49,526 nucleotides of DNA from Desulfobacteraceae bacterium (GTDB lineage: Bacteria > Desulfobacterota > Desulfobacteria > Desulfobacterales > SURF-15). The notes below the pieces were generated by a model that searched no databases, was not told where the DNA came from, and saw nothing but the letters and a program-made list of their open reading frames with translations. Shown in pieces: positions 18,310-27,450 of the stretch. A program made the translations under genes and the position numbers. The stretch's first letter is position 1. The number at the start of each line of letters is the position of its first letter. The stretch spans positions 1-49,526 of the forward strand of contig QZKK01000083.1 in assembly GCA_003599475.1 (NCBI GenBank). The letters run 5' to 3'.

Positions 18310-20112
18310 TCATTCTAATTTGAACATCTTTCGAATATCTGTATGCAATTGATCGATCCCATATGTCTGCCACTTCTCTTCCGGAATGGTTTCTAAAATC
18401 GATAGTGCCGCGCTAAAAGCCTCCATATGCATGTATACGATGGCCAGCTTCCTTTTCAGGGTTGCGGCGTTTGGAAATCTTTTTAGTCCCCTTTTTAAGG
18501 ATTCCACGGCATTCGGATAATCTTCGATCCGGGCATAGCCTGCGGCAAGATTCTCCCAAAGATATATCTTTCCAGCATCCAGGGCAATGGCCTGATTGAC
18601 ATGATTAATGGCAGATCGATACTCCCCCTGTTTGAAAAGAGCGGTCCCCATGTTATTGAGCCACTCCACGCGCTGATTCCTTGACATCGGTAGCTTTGAG
18701 ACCTGTTCTAGCACCTGCCAAGCGTCATCCAGACGGCCCGTCTCGATCAAGAGCGCGGCGTAGTTGATATAATTTGAAGTGTGTTCAGGCCTGTTTTCGA
18801 TGGCAAGCTTGTAATATGTTTCGGCAACGGATCGATCTTCAGATTCAGCCCGGATCTTCGCAAGTCCTCCATAGTAGTAGGAATTGTTAAAATGGAACAC
18901 CTCGAAGGAATAGAAGGATTTTTCATCATGCCACAAATACTGGTTGAGCATGTACGTATATGCTCCTAGATAGATGGTGAAGACGAAAAGAATTGCCTTT
19001 GAAACAGATGAGCGGAATTCAATCGCCCTTTGGATCCCAAGAGCGAGTAGTACCGTCGTGAAGACCATGGGAAAGTACAACCAGCGCATCGCAACCAGAG
19101 AAATGGCGGAGGACTGGAAGATATTCATCACCGGGATCAAAGAAAACAGGAAAGAGAGAATTGCAAATTGAACCAGGCGATTCGTGCGCAGTTTCCAGGC
19201 GAATATGCCCAAACCCGTCAAACAACCGTATCCGGCCAGAACCTGCCAATGGGAAAAGGCGGCAGGATAATGAATGACAAAATTATGGAGGTTAACAGGA
19301 TATAAAACAAGTCTCAGATTCCAGAGCAGAAGAAATGGAATAAAGTAAAGCCGTTGGACCATATCATCGGACTCGGTTGGCGTAATCCAGGAACCGGTCA
19401 CGGTTTTTCTTAGAACAAAGTATAGCAGAACAATAAGTAAAAATGGAAAAAAGAAAGCCAAGGAACCGGATCGGAAGCGTAATTTTTCAGGAAACAATAT
19501 TCGGTAGATTATGAGGCAGGGTAAAGGCATGAGGCCGAATTCTTTGGAAAAAACCGCCAGGGCAAAAAAAAAGAGACTCATCGTCGCCATTACCGAATTT
19601 CGCTTTTCTCCATATTTTAAGAAAGCATAGAGACATCCCAGGGAAAAGAGCGCTGCCAACAGGTTGTTTCTGGAGGATACCCAGGAAACAGCCTCCGTGT
19701 TTGCAGGATGAGCTGCGAACAGGCATGCCGCCCACAATGCCGCAACCCTGTCTCCGACCAGAAAGCCAAGCACATGGAATAAGAGCAAACAGGCAGATAG
19801 GTGCAAAATGACATTGGTCACTCTGAACCCTTGGGGATTCATTCCCCAAACCAAATAATCGAGCCGGTGGAACAAATTGACCAAAGGGCGATAATAGCCA
19901 GTATGGCTGTTTTCCCAATTCTCGTCCGGAACGATCCCGTCTTCTTGTTGAAAATATGCAACAAGGGGCTGAGCGGTTTGTATAAATGGATTGTTCTCGA
20001 TCAAGTAATGATCGTCAAGGAGAAATTCTCCTGAAAGCGATGGCAGGTAAGATAGGGTAATCAGCACGAAAAGAACAAGATAGGATCTGTAGCGAGGAAA
20101 GGTGAGGCTCAT
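18310..20112 (-). CDS. TMTC-like membrane protein with TPR repeats (paralogue E)
   Basis: This 600-residue protein has the first-loop acidic pair in FLLDDHYLIENNPFI, then YYRPLVNLFHRLDY and the signature HPANTEAVSWVSSRNNLL. About ten helices follow, then five TPR-like units from about residue 400. It shares the YYRPL subfamily with paralogue D. It is directly downstream of pilA on the same strand, separated by the pilA terminator and about 290 bases. It is followed at once by the lipid-sugar synthase-like GT2. Pilin, GT-C transferase and donor synthase in a row suggest pilin O-glycosylation, which is untested. Confidence 0.75.
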   Translation of the reverse strand: MSLTFPRYRSYLVLFVLITLSYLPSLSGEFLLDDHYLIENNPFIQTAQPLVAYFQQEDGIVPDENWENSHTGYYRPLVNLFHRLDYLVWGMNPQGFRVTNVILHLSACLLLFHVLGFLVGDRVAALWAACLFAAHPANTEAVSWVSSRNNLLAALFSLGCLYAFLKYGEKRNSVMATMSLFFFALAVFSKEFGLMPLPCLIIYRILFPEKLRFRSGSLAFFFPFLLIVLLYFVLRKTVTGSWITPTESDDMVQRLYFIPFLLLWNLRLVLYPVNLHNFVIHYPAAFSHWQVLAGYGCLTGLGIFAWKLRTNRLVQFAILSFLFSLIPVMNIFQSSAISLVAMRWLYFPMVFTTVLLALGIQRAIEFRSSVSKAILFVFTIYLGAYTYMLNQYLWHDEKSFYSFEVFHFNNSYYYGGLAKIRAESEDRSVAETYYKLAIENRPEHTSNYINYAALLIETGRLDDAWQVLEQVSKLPMSRNQRVEWLNNMGTALFKQGEYRSAINHVNQAIALDAGKIYLWENLAAGYARIEDYPNAVESLKRGLKRFPNAATLKRKLAIVYMHMEAFSAALSILETIPEEKWQTYGIDQLHTDIRKMFKLE

Positions 20113-20442
20113 CTCACATCAATCAAGTTCAGGCAACCTGAATAAAACGTTCTGCAACCCCGCTTGGGAAAGGCTATGCGGCGCATCGAGGGAGAATGCC
20201 TTCAGCCGAACCGCCTTCGCTATATAGAACTTTCAACTTCGTCCTAGCTTCGGATAGATAAACGCTTAATCATAATACAAACCCAAGGTCACAGCGTGCC
20301 TCTAATCTTTCCTGTATCCTCGGGCTCTCATATTGCGCTTTGCTTAAAACTAAATCCTCGGGAGTTCATTCGAATCGCTGCTGAGCATTCTGGTTAGGTC
20401 GGAAAAGACGGAGAACCGACTAGAGTTCTCCGTCTTTCATGA
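20113..20442. other. Intergenic region between pilA and paralogue E
   Basis: It contains the pilA terminator at its right end (20404-20437). The remaining 290 bases show no gene or repeat. A promoter for the paralogue E / GT2 pair is expected here, but no convincing motif was seen. Confidence 0.4.
20404..20437 (-). terminator. Rho-independent terminator of pilA
   Basis: A perfect 13-bp inverted repeat (AAAGACGGAGAAC / GTTCTCCGTCTTT) with an 8-base loop lies 6 bases past the pilA stop. Read on the minus strand, the stem ends in TTTT, as for an intrinsic terminator. It would insulate the highly expressed pilin transcript from the downstream genes. Confidence 0.85.
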
Positions 20443-20820
20443 TCATTGAAATGAAATCGATCCTTCGGAATCAACATGATAGGTTCTATCATCTGCGGCG
20501 CCGTTTACTGTATACATGTCTAAATCAGTTTGACCCAAACCGCTAATACTTATGCTCATACTAGGCGATGATTTAAACCCATAGGCTGCGAGGACAGTCG
20601 AGGTGACCTCTCCTGTGGGATAGTCCGAAAAATAGGCTTGGGCTGCAGTATAGGCATTTTTTATATCCGCATTCGCCGCCGAATAATAGCCCCTCTTCCG
20701 ATAGCTGATGAAGTTGGGGATGGCAATCGCCGCCAGGATGCCGATAATCGCAATGACGATCATCAACTCGATCAGGGTAAAGCCTTTTTGATTGTGGTTC
20801 AGTCTCAGTTTTTGCAGCAT
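20443..20820 (-). CDS. pilA: Type IV major pilin (PilA)
   Basis: This 125-residue type IVa prepilin has a short basic leader ending KG at residue 13, then mature [18 protein letters not shown] with the invariant glutamate at mature position 5. Prepilin peptidase would cleave after Gly13 and methylate Phe. The mature protein is about 112 residues, mid-range for deltaproteobacterial PilA. The Ser-rich segment [11 protein letters not shown] offers possible O-glycosylation sites. It has a strong ribosome binding site (GGAGGAG), a perfect sigma-54 promoter upstream and its own terminator. No other pilus assembly genes are in the window, so they must be elsewhere. Confidence 0.93.
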   Translation of the reverse strand: MLQKLRLNHNQKGFTLIELMIVIAIIGILAAIAIPNFISYRKRGYYSAANADIKNAYTAAQAYFSDYPTGEVTSTVLAAYGFKSSPSMSISISGLGQTDLDMYTVNGAADDRTYHVDSEGSISFQ

Positions 20821-20908
20821 ACGTCTCCTCCATAATTAGTTTTGTGAAAAAGGGACTTGCCAGTATTAATTCTTCGACACCTGTCCTATCTAAGCTTGAT
20901 GGCTATAC

Positions 20909-20924
20909 AGCAATATCTGTGCCA
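20909..20924 (-). promoter_or_regulatory. Sigma-54 (-24/-12) promoter of pilA
   Basis: On the minus strand the sequence is TGGCAC-AGATA-TTGCT, an exact match to the RpoN consensus TGGCACN5TTGCW with correct spacing. The predicted transcription start is near 20898, giving a leader of about 78 bases before the pilA ATG. Activation requires an NtrC-type enhancer-binding protein, for which the PilR homologue at 21305 is the obvious candidate. Confidence 0.88.
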
Positions 20925-21023
20925 CGGTCAAGAGAAATACTGGTGCGATTTAAGTAATTGATTACCTTTAATTATTCTGGGATTGACCAAGGGTCGAGCA
21001 CTATGTGGTGTGGGCGTATACAA

Positions 21024-21054
21024 ACAATTTTTGTCAAGGTCTGACAAAAATTGT
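21024..21054. promoter_or_regulatory. Candidate PilR enhancer site: perfect 13-bp palindrome
   Basis: ACAATTTTTGTCA is repeated exactly in reverse complement after a 5-base spacer. It lies about 100 bases upstream of the -24 element, the normal distance for an enhancer-binding protein site. The TGTC core matches the TGTC words described for PilR sites in Pseudomonas. Its assignment to this PilR is inference. Confidence 0.55.
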
Positions 21055-21103
21055 CACTTAAAAACCGGAGCGATTAAATTAGATTGTTTGCGTTTGTGTT
21101 TCC

Positions 21104-21156
21104 CTATCCTGTCCATCCCGTTGATCCTGTCTAAAAATACAGATTCCTGTACGATC
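21104..21156. repeat. Dispersed intergenic repeat, copy 1
   Basis: The stretch has tandem-like ATCCTGT words and ends in CTAAAAATACAGATTCCTGT plus ACGATC. The last 26 bases (21131-21156) recur at 39011-39036 with two differences. It lies outside genes and its function is unknown. Confidence 0.5.
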
Positions 21157-21304
21157 GAGTTAAATCGGCCGCTGATTTTCCCAGACACACGCTGATATTA
21201 AATAGATTTCTCACGCCAAACCCGCTAAGATTCAAGGGCATGGAGCATAGAGTGTTGAAGGTTCAACGGTCAACGTTTAGGATCGCAGCGTCTTTGCGTG
21301 AGGA

Positions 21305-22699
21305 TTATTTCTCGATTTCCAGCTTTGCGTGGCGATGCCGGAAGGAGCGGAAGGTGATTCCGAGGAGGTCTGCCGCTTTCTGCTTGTTGCCTCCGGTGCA
21401 CTCCAGCGCTTTCTTCAAATATGCCTTTTCGATCGCTTCCAGAATGTCGTCCATCTTTACACCGTTAACGACCGCATCCAGATCGAATCGCTTGCTGGGG
21501 ATCCCTTCGATCCACCGGCGCTTGTGAAGCGAAAGTGCGAGGCTGTCGGGGAGCAGAATATTGGTGTTGGCGAGGGCCACACTGCGCTCCATTAGGTTTT
21601 CGAGCTCGCGGACGTTTCCCGGGAAATCATATTTCTCCAGCATATCGATGGCATATGAAGAAATCTTTGAGACCTCCTTTCCCATCTCTTTGGCATATTT
21701 TTCGAGGAAATGCTGCGCCAGAGCGCGGATGTCGTCTTTCCTCTCGCGCAAGGGGGGCACCCGGATTTCGATCACATTCAGCCGGTAGAAAAGATCCTCC
21801 CTGAATTTTCCGGCGATGACCTCGTCCACGAGATTTTTGTTCGTTGCCGAAATGATCCGGATATCGACGGTTTTTTCCTCGTTTCCCCCGACCGGTTTGA
21901 CCATCCTCTCCTGCACCACGCGGAGCAGCTTGACCTGCAGCGGAAGGCTCACCTCCCCGATTTCATCGAGAAACACCGTCCCTTTGTCGGCGACCTCGAA
22001 CAGGCCTCGTTTGTCTTGAGTTGCCCCTGTAAAGGCTCCCTTCTTGTGGCCGAAAAGCTCGCTTTCAATCAGGGTTTCCGGGACTCCGCCGCAATTGATC
22101 ACCACCATGGGTTTGTCATGGCGGTCACTCTCCTCGTGGATGGCCCGCGCGATGAGCTCTTTGCCCGTTCCGCTTTCCCCGGTAATGAGGACGTTGGTCC
22201 GGGTTTTGGCGACCTGCCGGATCATCGAATAGATCTGCATCATGCCGGGGCAGCTTCCGATGATCTTTCCGAAAAAAAGGTTCTTTTTCAGCTCATCGCC
22301 CAGAGCCTCTTTTTCATGTTCGAGGGTTTTGAGCTGCAGAGCAGCCCGGACGGTTTTTTTTAGCTCGTCCTTGTTGAACGGTTTGGGGACGTAATCGTAG
22401 GCGCCGCTGTTCATGGCCTCTACGGCCGTTTCGGTGGTTGCATAGGCGGAAATCATGATGACGACGGTTCGTGAATTCTTTCCTTTGGCGGCTCTAAGTA
22501 CGTCAAGTCCCGTGATATCTCCGAGACGGATGTCGCACAACAGCAGATCGAAATCGACCTCTTTAAGCATCGATACCGCTTTGCGGCCGGTCTCCGCACA
22601 GGAAACCTCGTAGCCTTCCCGTGTAAACAGGACTTCTAAAAACTCCCGCATGCTGATCTCGTCGTCTACAACCAGGATATGGGGTCTTCCCTGCGGCAT
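21305..22699 (-). CDS. pilR: Sigma-54-dependent response regulator, PilR/NtrC family
   Basis: This 464-residue protein has three domains. The receiver (about 7-120) has the acid pocket DD12-13, phosphoacceptor D56 and KPF. The AAA+ domain (about 145-380) has Walker A GESGTGKE and the sigma-54 contact loop GAFTGA. The Fis-type helix-turn-helix includes [19 protein letters not shown]. The C-terminal helix resembles PilR more than other NtrC-type proteins. It lies immediately upstream of pilA on the same strand. The start ATG overlaps the pyrC stop (TAATG), so the two are translationally coupled. No PilS-type kinase gene adjoins it, so the cognate sensor is elsewhere or pairing is not local. Confidence 0.85.
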   Translation of the reverse strand: MPQGRPHILVVDDEISMREFLEVLFTREGYEVSCAETGRKAVSMLKEVDFDLLLCDIRLGDITGLDVLRAAKGKNSRTVVIMISAYATTETAVEAMNSGAYDYVPKPFNKDELKKTVRAALQLKTLEHEKEALGDELKKNLFFGKIIGSCPGMMQIYSMIRQVAKTRTNVLITGESGTGKELIARAIHEESDRHDKPMVVINCGGVPETLIESELFGHKKGAFTGATQDKRGLFEVADKGTVFLDEIGEVSLPLQVKLLRVVQERMVKPVGGNEEKTVDIRIISATNKNLVDEVIAGKFREDLFYRLNVIEIRVPPLRERKDDIRALAQHFLEKYAKEMGKEVSKISSYAIDMLEKYDFPGNVRELENLMERSVALANTNILLPDSLALSLHKRRWIEGIPSKRFDLDAVVNGVKMDDILEAIEKAYLKKALECTGGNKQKAADLLGITFRSFRHRHAKLEIEK

Positions 22700-24006
22700 T
22701 AGAAGTCCTTAAATACCACCTGTCCCTCGACCATGGTCAGCACCGCTTTCCCCTTCATGCGCCACCCGTTGAACGGGCTGTTGCGGCTCAAGGACAGAAA
22801 TCGTTCGGCCTCTACCGTGAATTCTTTTTCCAGATCGATCATGGTCAAATCGGCGGAAGCGCCGATGGCGATGCGATTCGGGTGTCCGATGATCCGGCCG
22901 GGGTTTACAGACATCTTTTCGATCAGCTTCGGAAGGGTCAAAACAGCCTGCTCCACAAGCTTTAGCGAGAGCGGAAGCGATGTTTCGAGGCCGATGATGC
23001 CGTTTGCCGCCCGGTCGAATTCCACATCCTTTTCGATTGCGCTCTGCGGTGCATGGTCTGTGGCGATTGCATCGATGGTTCCATCCGCCAATCCTTCCCG
23101 GACAGCCTCGCGGTCCTTTCCGGACCGAAGCGGCGGATTCATCTTCGCATTTGTGTTGTACGACTCAACCGCTTCATCGGTTAGACTAAAGTAATGCGGG
23201 GCTGTTTCGGCCGTTACCGGGATGCCTCTTTTTTTTGCATCCCGGATGGCCCGGATCGATTCCCGGGTGCTCACATGCGCGATATGCAGGGGGGTTTTTG
23301 TCAGCTCGCATACCGCGATATCCCGCATGACATGGATGCTTTCAGCGGCATTGGGCATACCGCGAAGCCCAAGGCGGGTGGCGACCGGCCCTTCGTTCAT
23401 CACTCCGCCTGCGGCAAGTTGGGCATCTTCGCAGTGCGAAATAATGAACAGTCCGAAGATCGCGGCATATTCCATGGCCCGGCGCAGCAGTTCGGTGTTT
23501 GAAACGGGCATCCCGTCATCTGAGAGAGCGACGGCACCGGCTTTCTTTAAATCCCCGTATTCGCAGAGGGCTTTCCCCTTGCTTTCCATGCTGACCGCCG
23601 CGACCGGATAGACCTTAACCCCGCAGGCCGCCTCCGCTTTCTTCAGGATATACCGGACCGTCTGGCTGTTGTCTGTGATCGGCCGCGTATTGGGCATCGT
23701 GCACACGCCGGTAAACCCTCCCGCCGCAGCCGAAAGGCAACCGGTCTCGATCGTCTCTTTGTATTCATAACCGGGGTCTCTGAAGTGCACATGCATATCG
23801 ATCAAGCCGGGCACGAGGACCTTGCCGGTGCCGTCGATGACCTGCATCGGGGCTTTTTCGTCGTTGAGCCTTCCGGCATCCGAATCCCACGTTTCCGGTG
23901 ATGCCGGATCGATTTTCGAAATCTTTCCGTCTTCGATCAGGATATTCATGATCCCATCGATATTTCCGGGATCGATGACATGGACGTTTCTAATCCGTAT
24001 TCGCAT
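22699..24006 (-). CDS. pyrC: Dihydroorotase
   Basis: This 435-residue amidohydrolase of the long PyrC type carries the metal-binding motif [10 protein letters not shown] near residue 70 and further metal histidines in ISHCED and [10 protein letters not shown]. The catalytic aspartate lies in IATDHAPQ. It cyclises N-carbamoyl-aspartate to dihydroorotate in pyrimidine synthesis. It has a strong Shine-Dalgarno sequence (GGGAGGAG) and overlaps pyrB by 17 bases. PyrB followed by PyrC is a common bacterial order. The stop codon overlaps the pilR start by one base. Confidence 0.94.
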   Translation of the reverse strand: MRIRIRNVHVIDPGNIDGIMNILIEDGKISKIDPASPETWDSDAGRLNDEKAPMQVIDGTGKVLVPGLIDMHVHFRDPGYEYKETIETGCLSAAAGGFTGVCTMPNTRPITDNSQTVRYILKKAEAACGVKVYPVAAVSMESKGKALCEYGDLKKAGAVALSDDGMPVSNTELLRRAMEYAAIFGLFIISHCEDAQLAAGGVMNEGPVATRLGLRGMPNAAESIHVMRDIAVCELTKTPLHIAHVSTRESIRAIRDAKKRGIPVTAETAPHYFSLTDEAVESYNTNAKMNPPLRSGKDREAVREGLADGTIDAIATDHAPQSAIEKDVEFDRAANGIIGLETSLPLSLKLVEQAVLTLPKLIEKMSVNPGRIIGHPNRIAIGASADLTMIDLEKEFTVEAERFLSLSRNSPFNGWRMKGKAVLTMVEGQVVFKDF

Positions 24007-24928
24007 CGGGGACTCCTCCCGTTACCAGATAAAGAAGCGCCATCCGGACCGCAACCCCGTTGGTGACCTGCTCCAGAATCAACGAATACGGACCGTCCGC
24101 AACTTCCGGCGCGATTTCGACACCGCGGTTGATCGGACCCGGATGCATGATCAGCACTCCCTCTTTGGCCAGCTTCATCCGCCTGCTGTTAAGGCCGTAG
24201 TAAATGGAATATTCCCTTTCGGTCGGAAAAAGGAAGCTCTCCAACCGCTCTTTTTGGATTCTGAGCATCATGATGACATCGGCGCCTTCGATGGCCTCTT
24301 CGATGCGGTAGGTCACCGAAACACCATACTCTTCGACTCCCATCGGGATCATGGTAGGCGGGCCGGATACGACGACATCCGCACCCATTTTCCGGAAGCC
24401 GATCATGTTCGATCTGGCGACCCGGCTGTGCGCGATATCTCCGATGATTGCGATCCTGAGTCCTGAAATTTCCCCCCTGTGCTCTTTTATCGTCATCATA
24501 TCCAGCAGTGCCTGTGTGGGATGCTCGTGCATTCCGTCGCCCGCATTGATGATCGATGCATTCACCATCTGCGCCATCAGGTGAGGGGCTCCGGAATAAC
24601 TGTGCCGAAGCACGATCACGTCGGGTTCCATGGCCTGAAGATTTTTCGCCGTATCGATCAGCGTTTCGCCTTTCACGATGCTGCTGGTGGACGCCGAAAT
24701 CGCATGCGTGTCTGCGCTCAGCCTTTTTGCCGCGATATCGAAGGAAGTCCGGGTACGGGTGCTCGGCTCATAAAAGAAAAGAATGACCGTCTTGCCTCTG
24801 AGCGTGGGGACCTTTTTAATCGACCGGGTTGAAATCTCTTTCATCCCCTCGGCTGTTTCCAGTATCCGTCGAATCTCCTCCTGCGACAGCGATGCCATGT
24901 CCAGAATGTCTTTCCTTGCAAACTGCAT
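23990..24928 (-). CDS. pyrB: Aspartate carbamoyltransferase catalytic subunit
   Basis: This 312-residue enzyme has the carbamoyl-phosphate motif STRTRTS near residue 55, HPTQALLD near residue 135 and the C-terminal [10 protein letters not shown] loop. The length is that of standard catalytic subunits. It makes carbamoyl-aspartate from aspartate and carbamoyl phosphate, the first committed pyrimidine step. No pyrI regulatory subunit is nearby. It is 12 bases downstream of lepB and overlaps pyrC, so the three are probably one transcript. Confidence 0.95.
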   Translation of the reverse strand: MQFARKDILDMASLSQEEIRRILETAEGMKEISTRSIKKVPTLRGKTVILFFYEPSTRTRTSFDIAAKRLSADTHAISASTSSIVKGETLIDTAKNLQAMEPDVIVLRHSYSGAPHLMAQMVNASIINAGDGMHEHPTQALLDMMTIKEHRGEISGLRIAIIGDIAHSRVARSNMIGFRKMGADVVVSGPPTMIPMGVEEYGVSVTYRIEEAIEGADVIMMLRIQKERLESFLFPTEREYSIYYGLNSRRMKLAKEGVLIMHPGPINRGVEIAPEVADGPYSLILEQVTNGVAVRMALLYLVTGGVPDANTD

Positions 24929-24940
24929 CTTTCACCTGTT

Positions 24941-25588
24941 TTATTCCAACAGTTTACCGATTCGACCCCATCGGACACCGAAGTCCTGATTGTTCCAGGA
25001 CCAGTAGATGATAAATGCCTTCCCCTTCATATCCTTCAGCTCTACAAACCCCCAGAATCGGCTGTCGTAACTGTGATCCCGATTGTCCCCCAAAACAAAA
25101 ATGGAATCCGGCGGAACCGTCACAGGGCCGAAATAGTCTCTGGGCTGGACTCCCGGCGGAATGGTATACGGGTCCATGTGAACCCCGTGCGAGTGGTTTT
25201 CGGGTTTTCCATTGACAAAAACCTGCTTGTCCCGGATCTCGACGACATCGCCTTCTACTCCGACGACGCGTTTGATAAAATCCTTACCGGGATCCTCCGG
25301 GAATTTGAAAACGACGATATCCCCTCGCTTGGGTTCTCGAACCGGAATCAGGGTAATTCCCGTAAAAGGCAGCTTGACTCCGTATATGAACTTGTTGACC
25401 AGGATGTGATCTCCGATCAGAAGGGTCTGCTTCATGGAGCCCGAAGGAATCTTGAAGGCCTGCACCACGAAGGTTCGAATGAACATGGCCAGGATGATGG
25501 CCAGAAGAATGGCCTCGACATTTTCACGGAAACGGCTCTTTTCCTTGGAAGGAGCAATTGAGCTTTGTTGATTCTTCAATATTTTCAA
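24941..25588 (-). CDS. lepB: Signal peptidase I
   Basis: This 215-residue protein has one N-terminal membrane helix (about 23-45), then the catalytic serine in IPSGSM (S51) and the general-base lysine in FIKRVVG (K106). The conserved late motif GDNRDHSYDSR follows. It removes Sec/Tat signal peptides at the outer face of the inner membrane. It starts with TTG, preceded by GAAAGG at an 8-base spacing. It lies between pgpA and pyrB on the same strand. Confidence 0.94.
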   Translation of the reverse strand: MKILKNQQSSIAPSKEKSRFRENVEAILLAIILAMFIRTFVVQAFKIPSGSMKQTLLIGDHILVNKFIYGVKLPFTGITLIPVREPKRGDIVVFKFPEDPGKDFIKRVVGVEGDVVEIRDKQVFVNGKPENHSHGVHMDPYTIPPGVQPRDYFGPVTVPPDSIFVLGDNRDHSYDSRFWGFVELKDMKGKAFIIYWSWNNQDFGVRWGRIGKLLE

Positions 25589-25631
25589 ATTATAAACCTT
25601 TCACACACGATGCTCAGCCACAAAGAAGCGA

Positions 25632-26090
25632 CTATCCGGCATTGAAGAAAATCCTCAGCAGAAGATTTCCATAGATTCCCGCTGCGACATCATCCAAAAC
25701 GACACCGAACCCACCCGGCATTCTCCTCTCCAACCAGCGAATTGGAAACGGTTTGAGAATATCCAGTCCTCTGAACAAAAAAAAACCGGCAATTACGGTA
25801 GTCGGATTGAAGGGAAGCCCCAGCAGTGTCACCATGTATCCGGCGATCTCATCGATAACGATGGGATTTGCATCTTTTCTGCCGAACAATTCCTCCGCTT
25901 TTCCGGCAATCCAAACGGCAGCCGCAATGAAAAGGATCGTCAAAAAAAAAGCCTCCGCCAACCCTGCTTTAACGATGATATAGCAGATCGGAATGCCCCA
26001 TAACGAACCGGCCGTTCCGGGAGCGAGCGGCATTTTTCCGACATATCCACCGGTTGAAAAAAACAGGACCAGTCTATCTCGAAGCTGCAT
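25632..26090 (-). CDS. pgpA: Phosphatidylglycerophosphatase A
   Basis: This 152-residue membrane enzyme has the family motif PLAPGTAGSLWG near residue 20, the acidic motif KDANPIVIDEIAGYM and PFPIRWLERRMPGGFGVVLDD at the end. It dephosphorylates phosphatidylglycerol phosphate in phospholipid synthesis. No Shine-Dalgarno sequence precedes the ATG. A promoter-like pair ends only a few bases before it, so the mRNA may be leaderless (see the site at 26098-26124). Confidence 0.9.
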   Translation of the reverse strand: MQLRDRLVLFFSTGGYVGKMPLAPGTAGSLWGIPICYIIVKAGLAEAFFLTILFIAAAVWIAGKAEELFGRKDANPIVIDEIAGYMVTLLGLPFNPTTVIAGFFLFRGLDILKPFPIRWLERRMPGGFGVVLDDVAAGIYGNLLLRIFFNAG

Positions 26091-26097
26091 GGCCGTG

Positions 26098-26124
26098 TCT
26101 ATAACCGGCCATTTTTTTTGTCAA
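26098..26124 (-). promoter_or_regulatory. Possible leaderless promoter of pgpA
   Basis: On the minus strand TTGACA (26124-26119) is followed after 15 bases by TATAGA (26103-26098). Transcription would start within a base or two of the pgpA ATG at 26090. The 15-base spacing is short. A 7-bp inverted repeat (26089-26095 / 26106-26112) overlaps the -10 region and the start codon. Confidence 0.3.
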
Positions 26125-26200
26125 GAAAGATTCCGGAACGGCAATCGGAAGGAACATCAGGAATTGGGTCCTGTAAAAGCGGGAAGACCGCATTCCCACT

Positions 26201-27382
26201 CTATTCCGAACGATTTCGGAGTTCGCCGGCGATGATCTCATAGACTTCTCTAAGCGGAAGGCCCTTTTCCAGGGCGGCCGCTTTGCAGCTTTCGTATTCC
26301 GGAATCCAGCGGACCCGGCCCGCGGGATCGATGGCTTTTTTTACCGAAACGGTCCCGAACCTCGACTCCACCTGAACCACCTCCCGATGAAGTGTGCGCC
26401 GGTTCAGCTCATGGTAACGCACCCCCAGGGTGGTGGTCTCCTCTAGAATCTTTTGGATGAGTGCGTCCTTCCGTTGGATGGGGCTGAGCACCTGAAGCAT
26501 CGTTCCGGGTCGATTTTTCTTCATATATAAAGGGATCCAGCAAACGTCCAGCGCACCGCTCTCGAACAGCCGATCCATTAAATACCCGTAGATTTCCGGA
26601 TTCATATCGTCGATTGCAGCTTCGATCATGATCGCACGTTCTGCCCCCACCCGATCGGTTCCGACCCCTGCCTCCCCATACCAGATACGAAGAAGATTCG
26701 GTCTGGTTTCGATTTCTCTGGCGCCTGCACCGTATCCGATCTTTTCAACCGCCATGTCCGGGAGGGGCTCGAACGAGCGGGCCAGGGAGACGATGATGCC
26801 GGCTCCCGTGGGGGTCACCAGCTCGAAGGGAACATCCGTACCGTACATCGGCTTTCCCTTTAGAATGGCGGCGGTGGCCGGTGCGGGAATCGGCAAGACC
26901 CCGTGCCGGCACTTCACAAATCCGGTTCCCACCGGGATTTTCGAAGCGATCACCGTATCGATATGGAGGTATTCCAGGCAAAGGACCGTTCCGACGATAT
27001 CGACGATGGCATCGGTTCCGCCCACTTCGTGGAAGTGAACCGTCTTTTTGTCGCACCCGTGGATTTGCGCCTCAGCCTCGGCAATGGTGTCGAAAATCCG
27101 GATGCTTTGCTGTTTAACCGGATCGGAAAAAGGGCTCTGATCGATCAATTTCACGATATCGGTAAAATGCCTGTGGTGATGGTGATCTTCTGCTGCCTCC
27201 ACCCTGACGGATTTGGCAGATATTCCGTGACGGACAACCGGGGAAGCCGATATGGAAAAACCGGTCAGCGGGAGCCTGGCAAGGGTCGCTTCCAGCCAAT
27301 CGACCGGCACTCCGAGGTCGATGCACGCACCGAGGGTCATATCTCCGCTGATCCCGGAAAAACAATCAAAATAGGCGAGCAT
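26201..27382 (-). CDS. larC: LarC, nickel-pincer cofactor metal insertase
   Basis: The product is 393 residues from the chosen start. It begins MLAYFDCFSGISGDMTLGA, the hallmark of the LarC/DUF111 family. A histidine-rich metal-binding segment (EDHHHHRH) lies near residue 70, then HFHEVGGTDAIVDIVG and FELVTPTGAGI. LarC inserts nickel into the pyridinium bis-thiocarboxylate cofactor of lactate racemase-type enzymes. No larA, larB or larE lies in the window. The in-frame ATG at 27406 is an alternative start, but AAAGGAGAGG lies between the two and suits the 27382 start. Many larC genes need a frameshift; here the reading frame is continuous. Confidence 0.85.
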   Translation of the reverse strand: MLAYFDCFSGISGDMTLGACIDLGVPVDWLEATLARLPLTGFSISASPVVRHGISAKSVRVEAAEDHHHHRHFTDIVKLIDQSPFSDPVKQQSIRIFDTIAEAEAQIHGCDKKTVHFHEVGGTDAIVDIVGTVLCLEYLHIDTVIASKIPVGTGFVKCRHGVLPIPAPATAAILKGKPMYGTDVPFELVTPTGAGIIVSLARSFEPLPDMAVEKIGYGAGAREIETRPNLLRIWYGEAGVGTDRVGAERAIMIEAAIDDMNPEIYGYLMDRLFESGALDVCWIPLYMKKNRPGTMLQVLSPIQRKDALIQKILEETTTLGVRYHELNRRTLHREVVQVESRFGTVSVKKAIDPAGRVRWIPEYESCKAAALEKGLPLREVYEIIAGELRNRSE

Positions 27383-27409
27383 GAGCGATAAAGCCTCTCC
27401 TTTCATCGG

Positions 27410-27438
27410 TTGACAAAAAAGACAACAACCGCTAAATT
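27410..27438 (+). promoter_or_regulatory. Sigma-70-type promoter of selC
   Basis: TTGACA (27410-27415), a 17-base spacer and TAAATT (27433-27438) place a start about 6-8 bases later, just before the tRNA at 27451. The -35 is a perfect consensus match. Confidence 0.6.
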
Positions 27439-27450
27439 CTATCGGATTGC

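Larger units (their letters stand above)
20821..21304. other. pilA upstream regulatory region
   Basis: This gap between pilA and pilR holds the sigma-54 promoter (20909-20924), the palindromic candidate enhancer (21024-21054) and a dispersed repeat (21104-21156). No additional gene is supported. Confidence 0.6.

Noticed and set aside
26089..26112. Intrinsic terminator after larC
   Set aside because: The T run is on the wrong side for minus-strand transcription and the hairpin overlaps the pgpA start codon.
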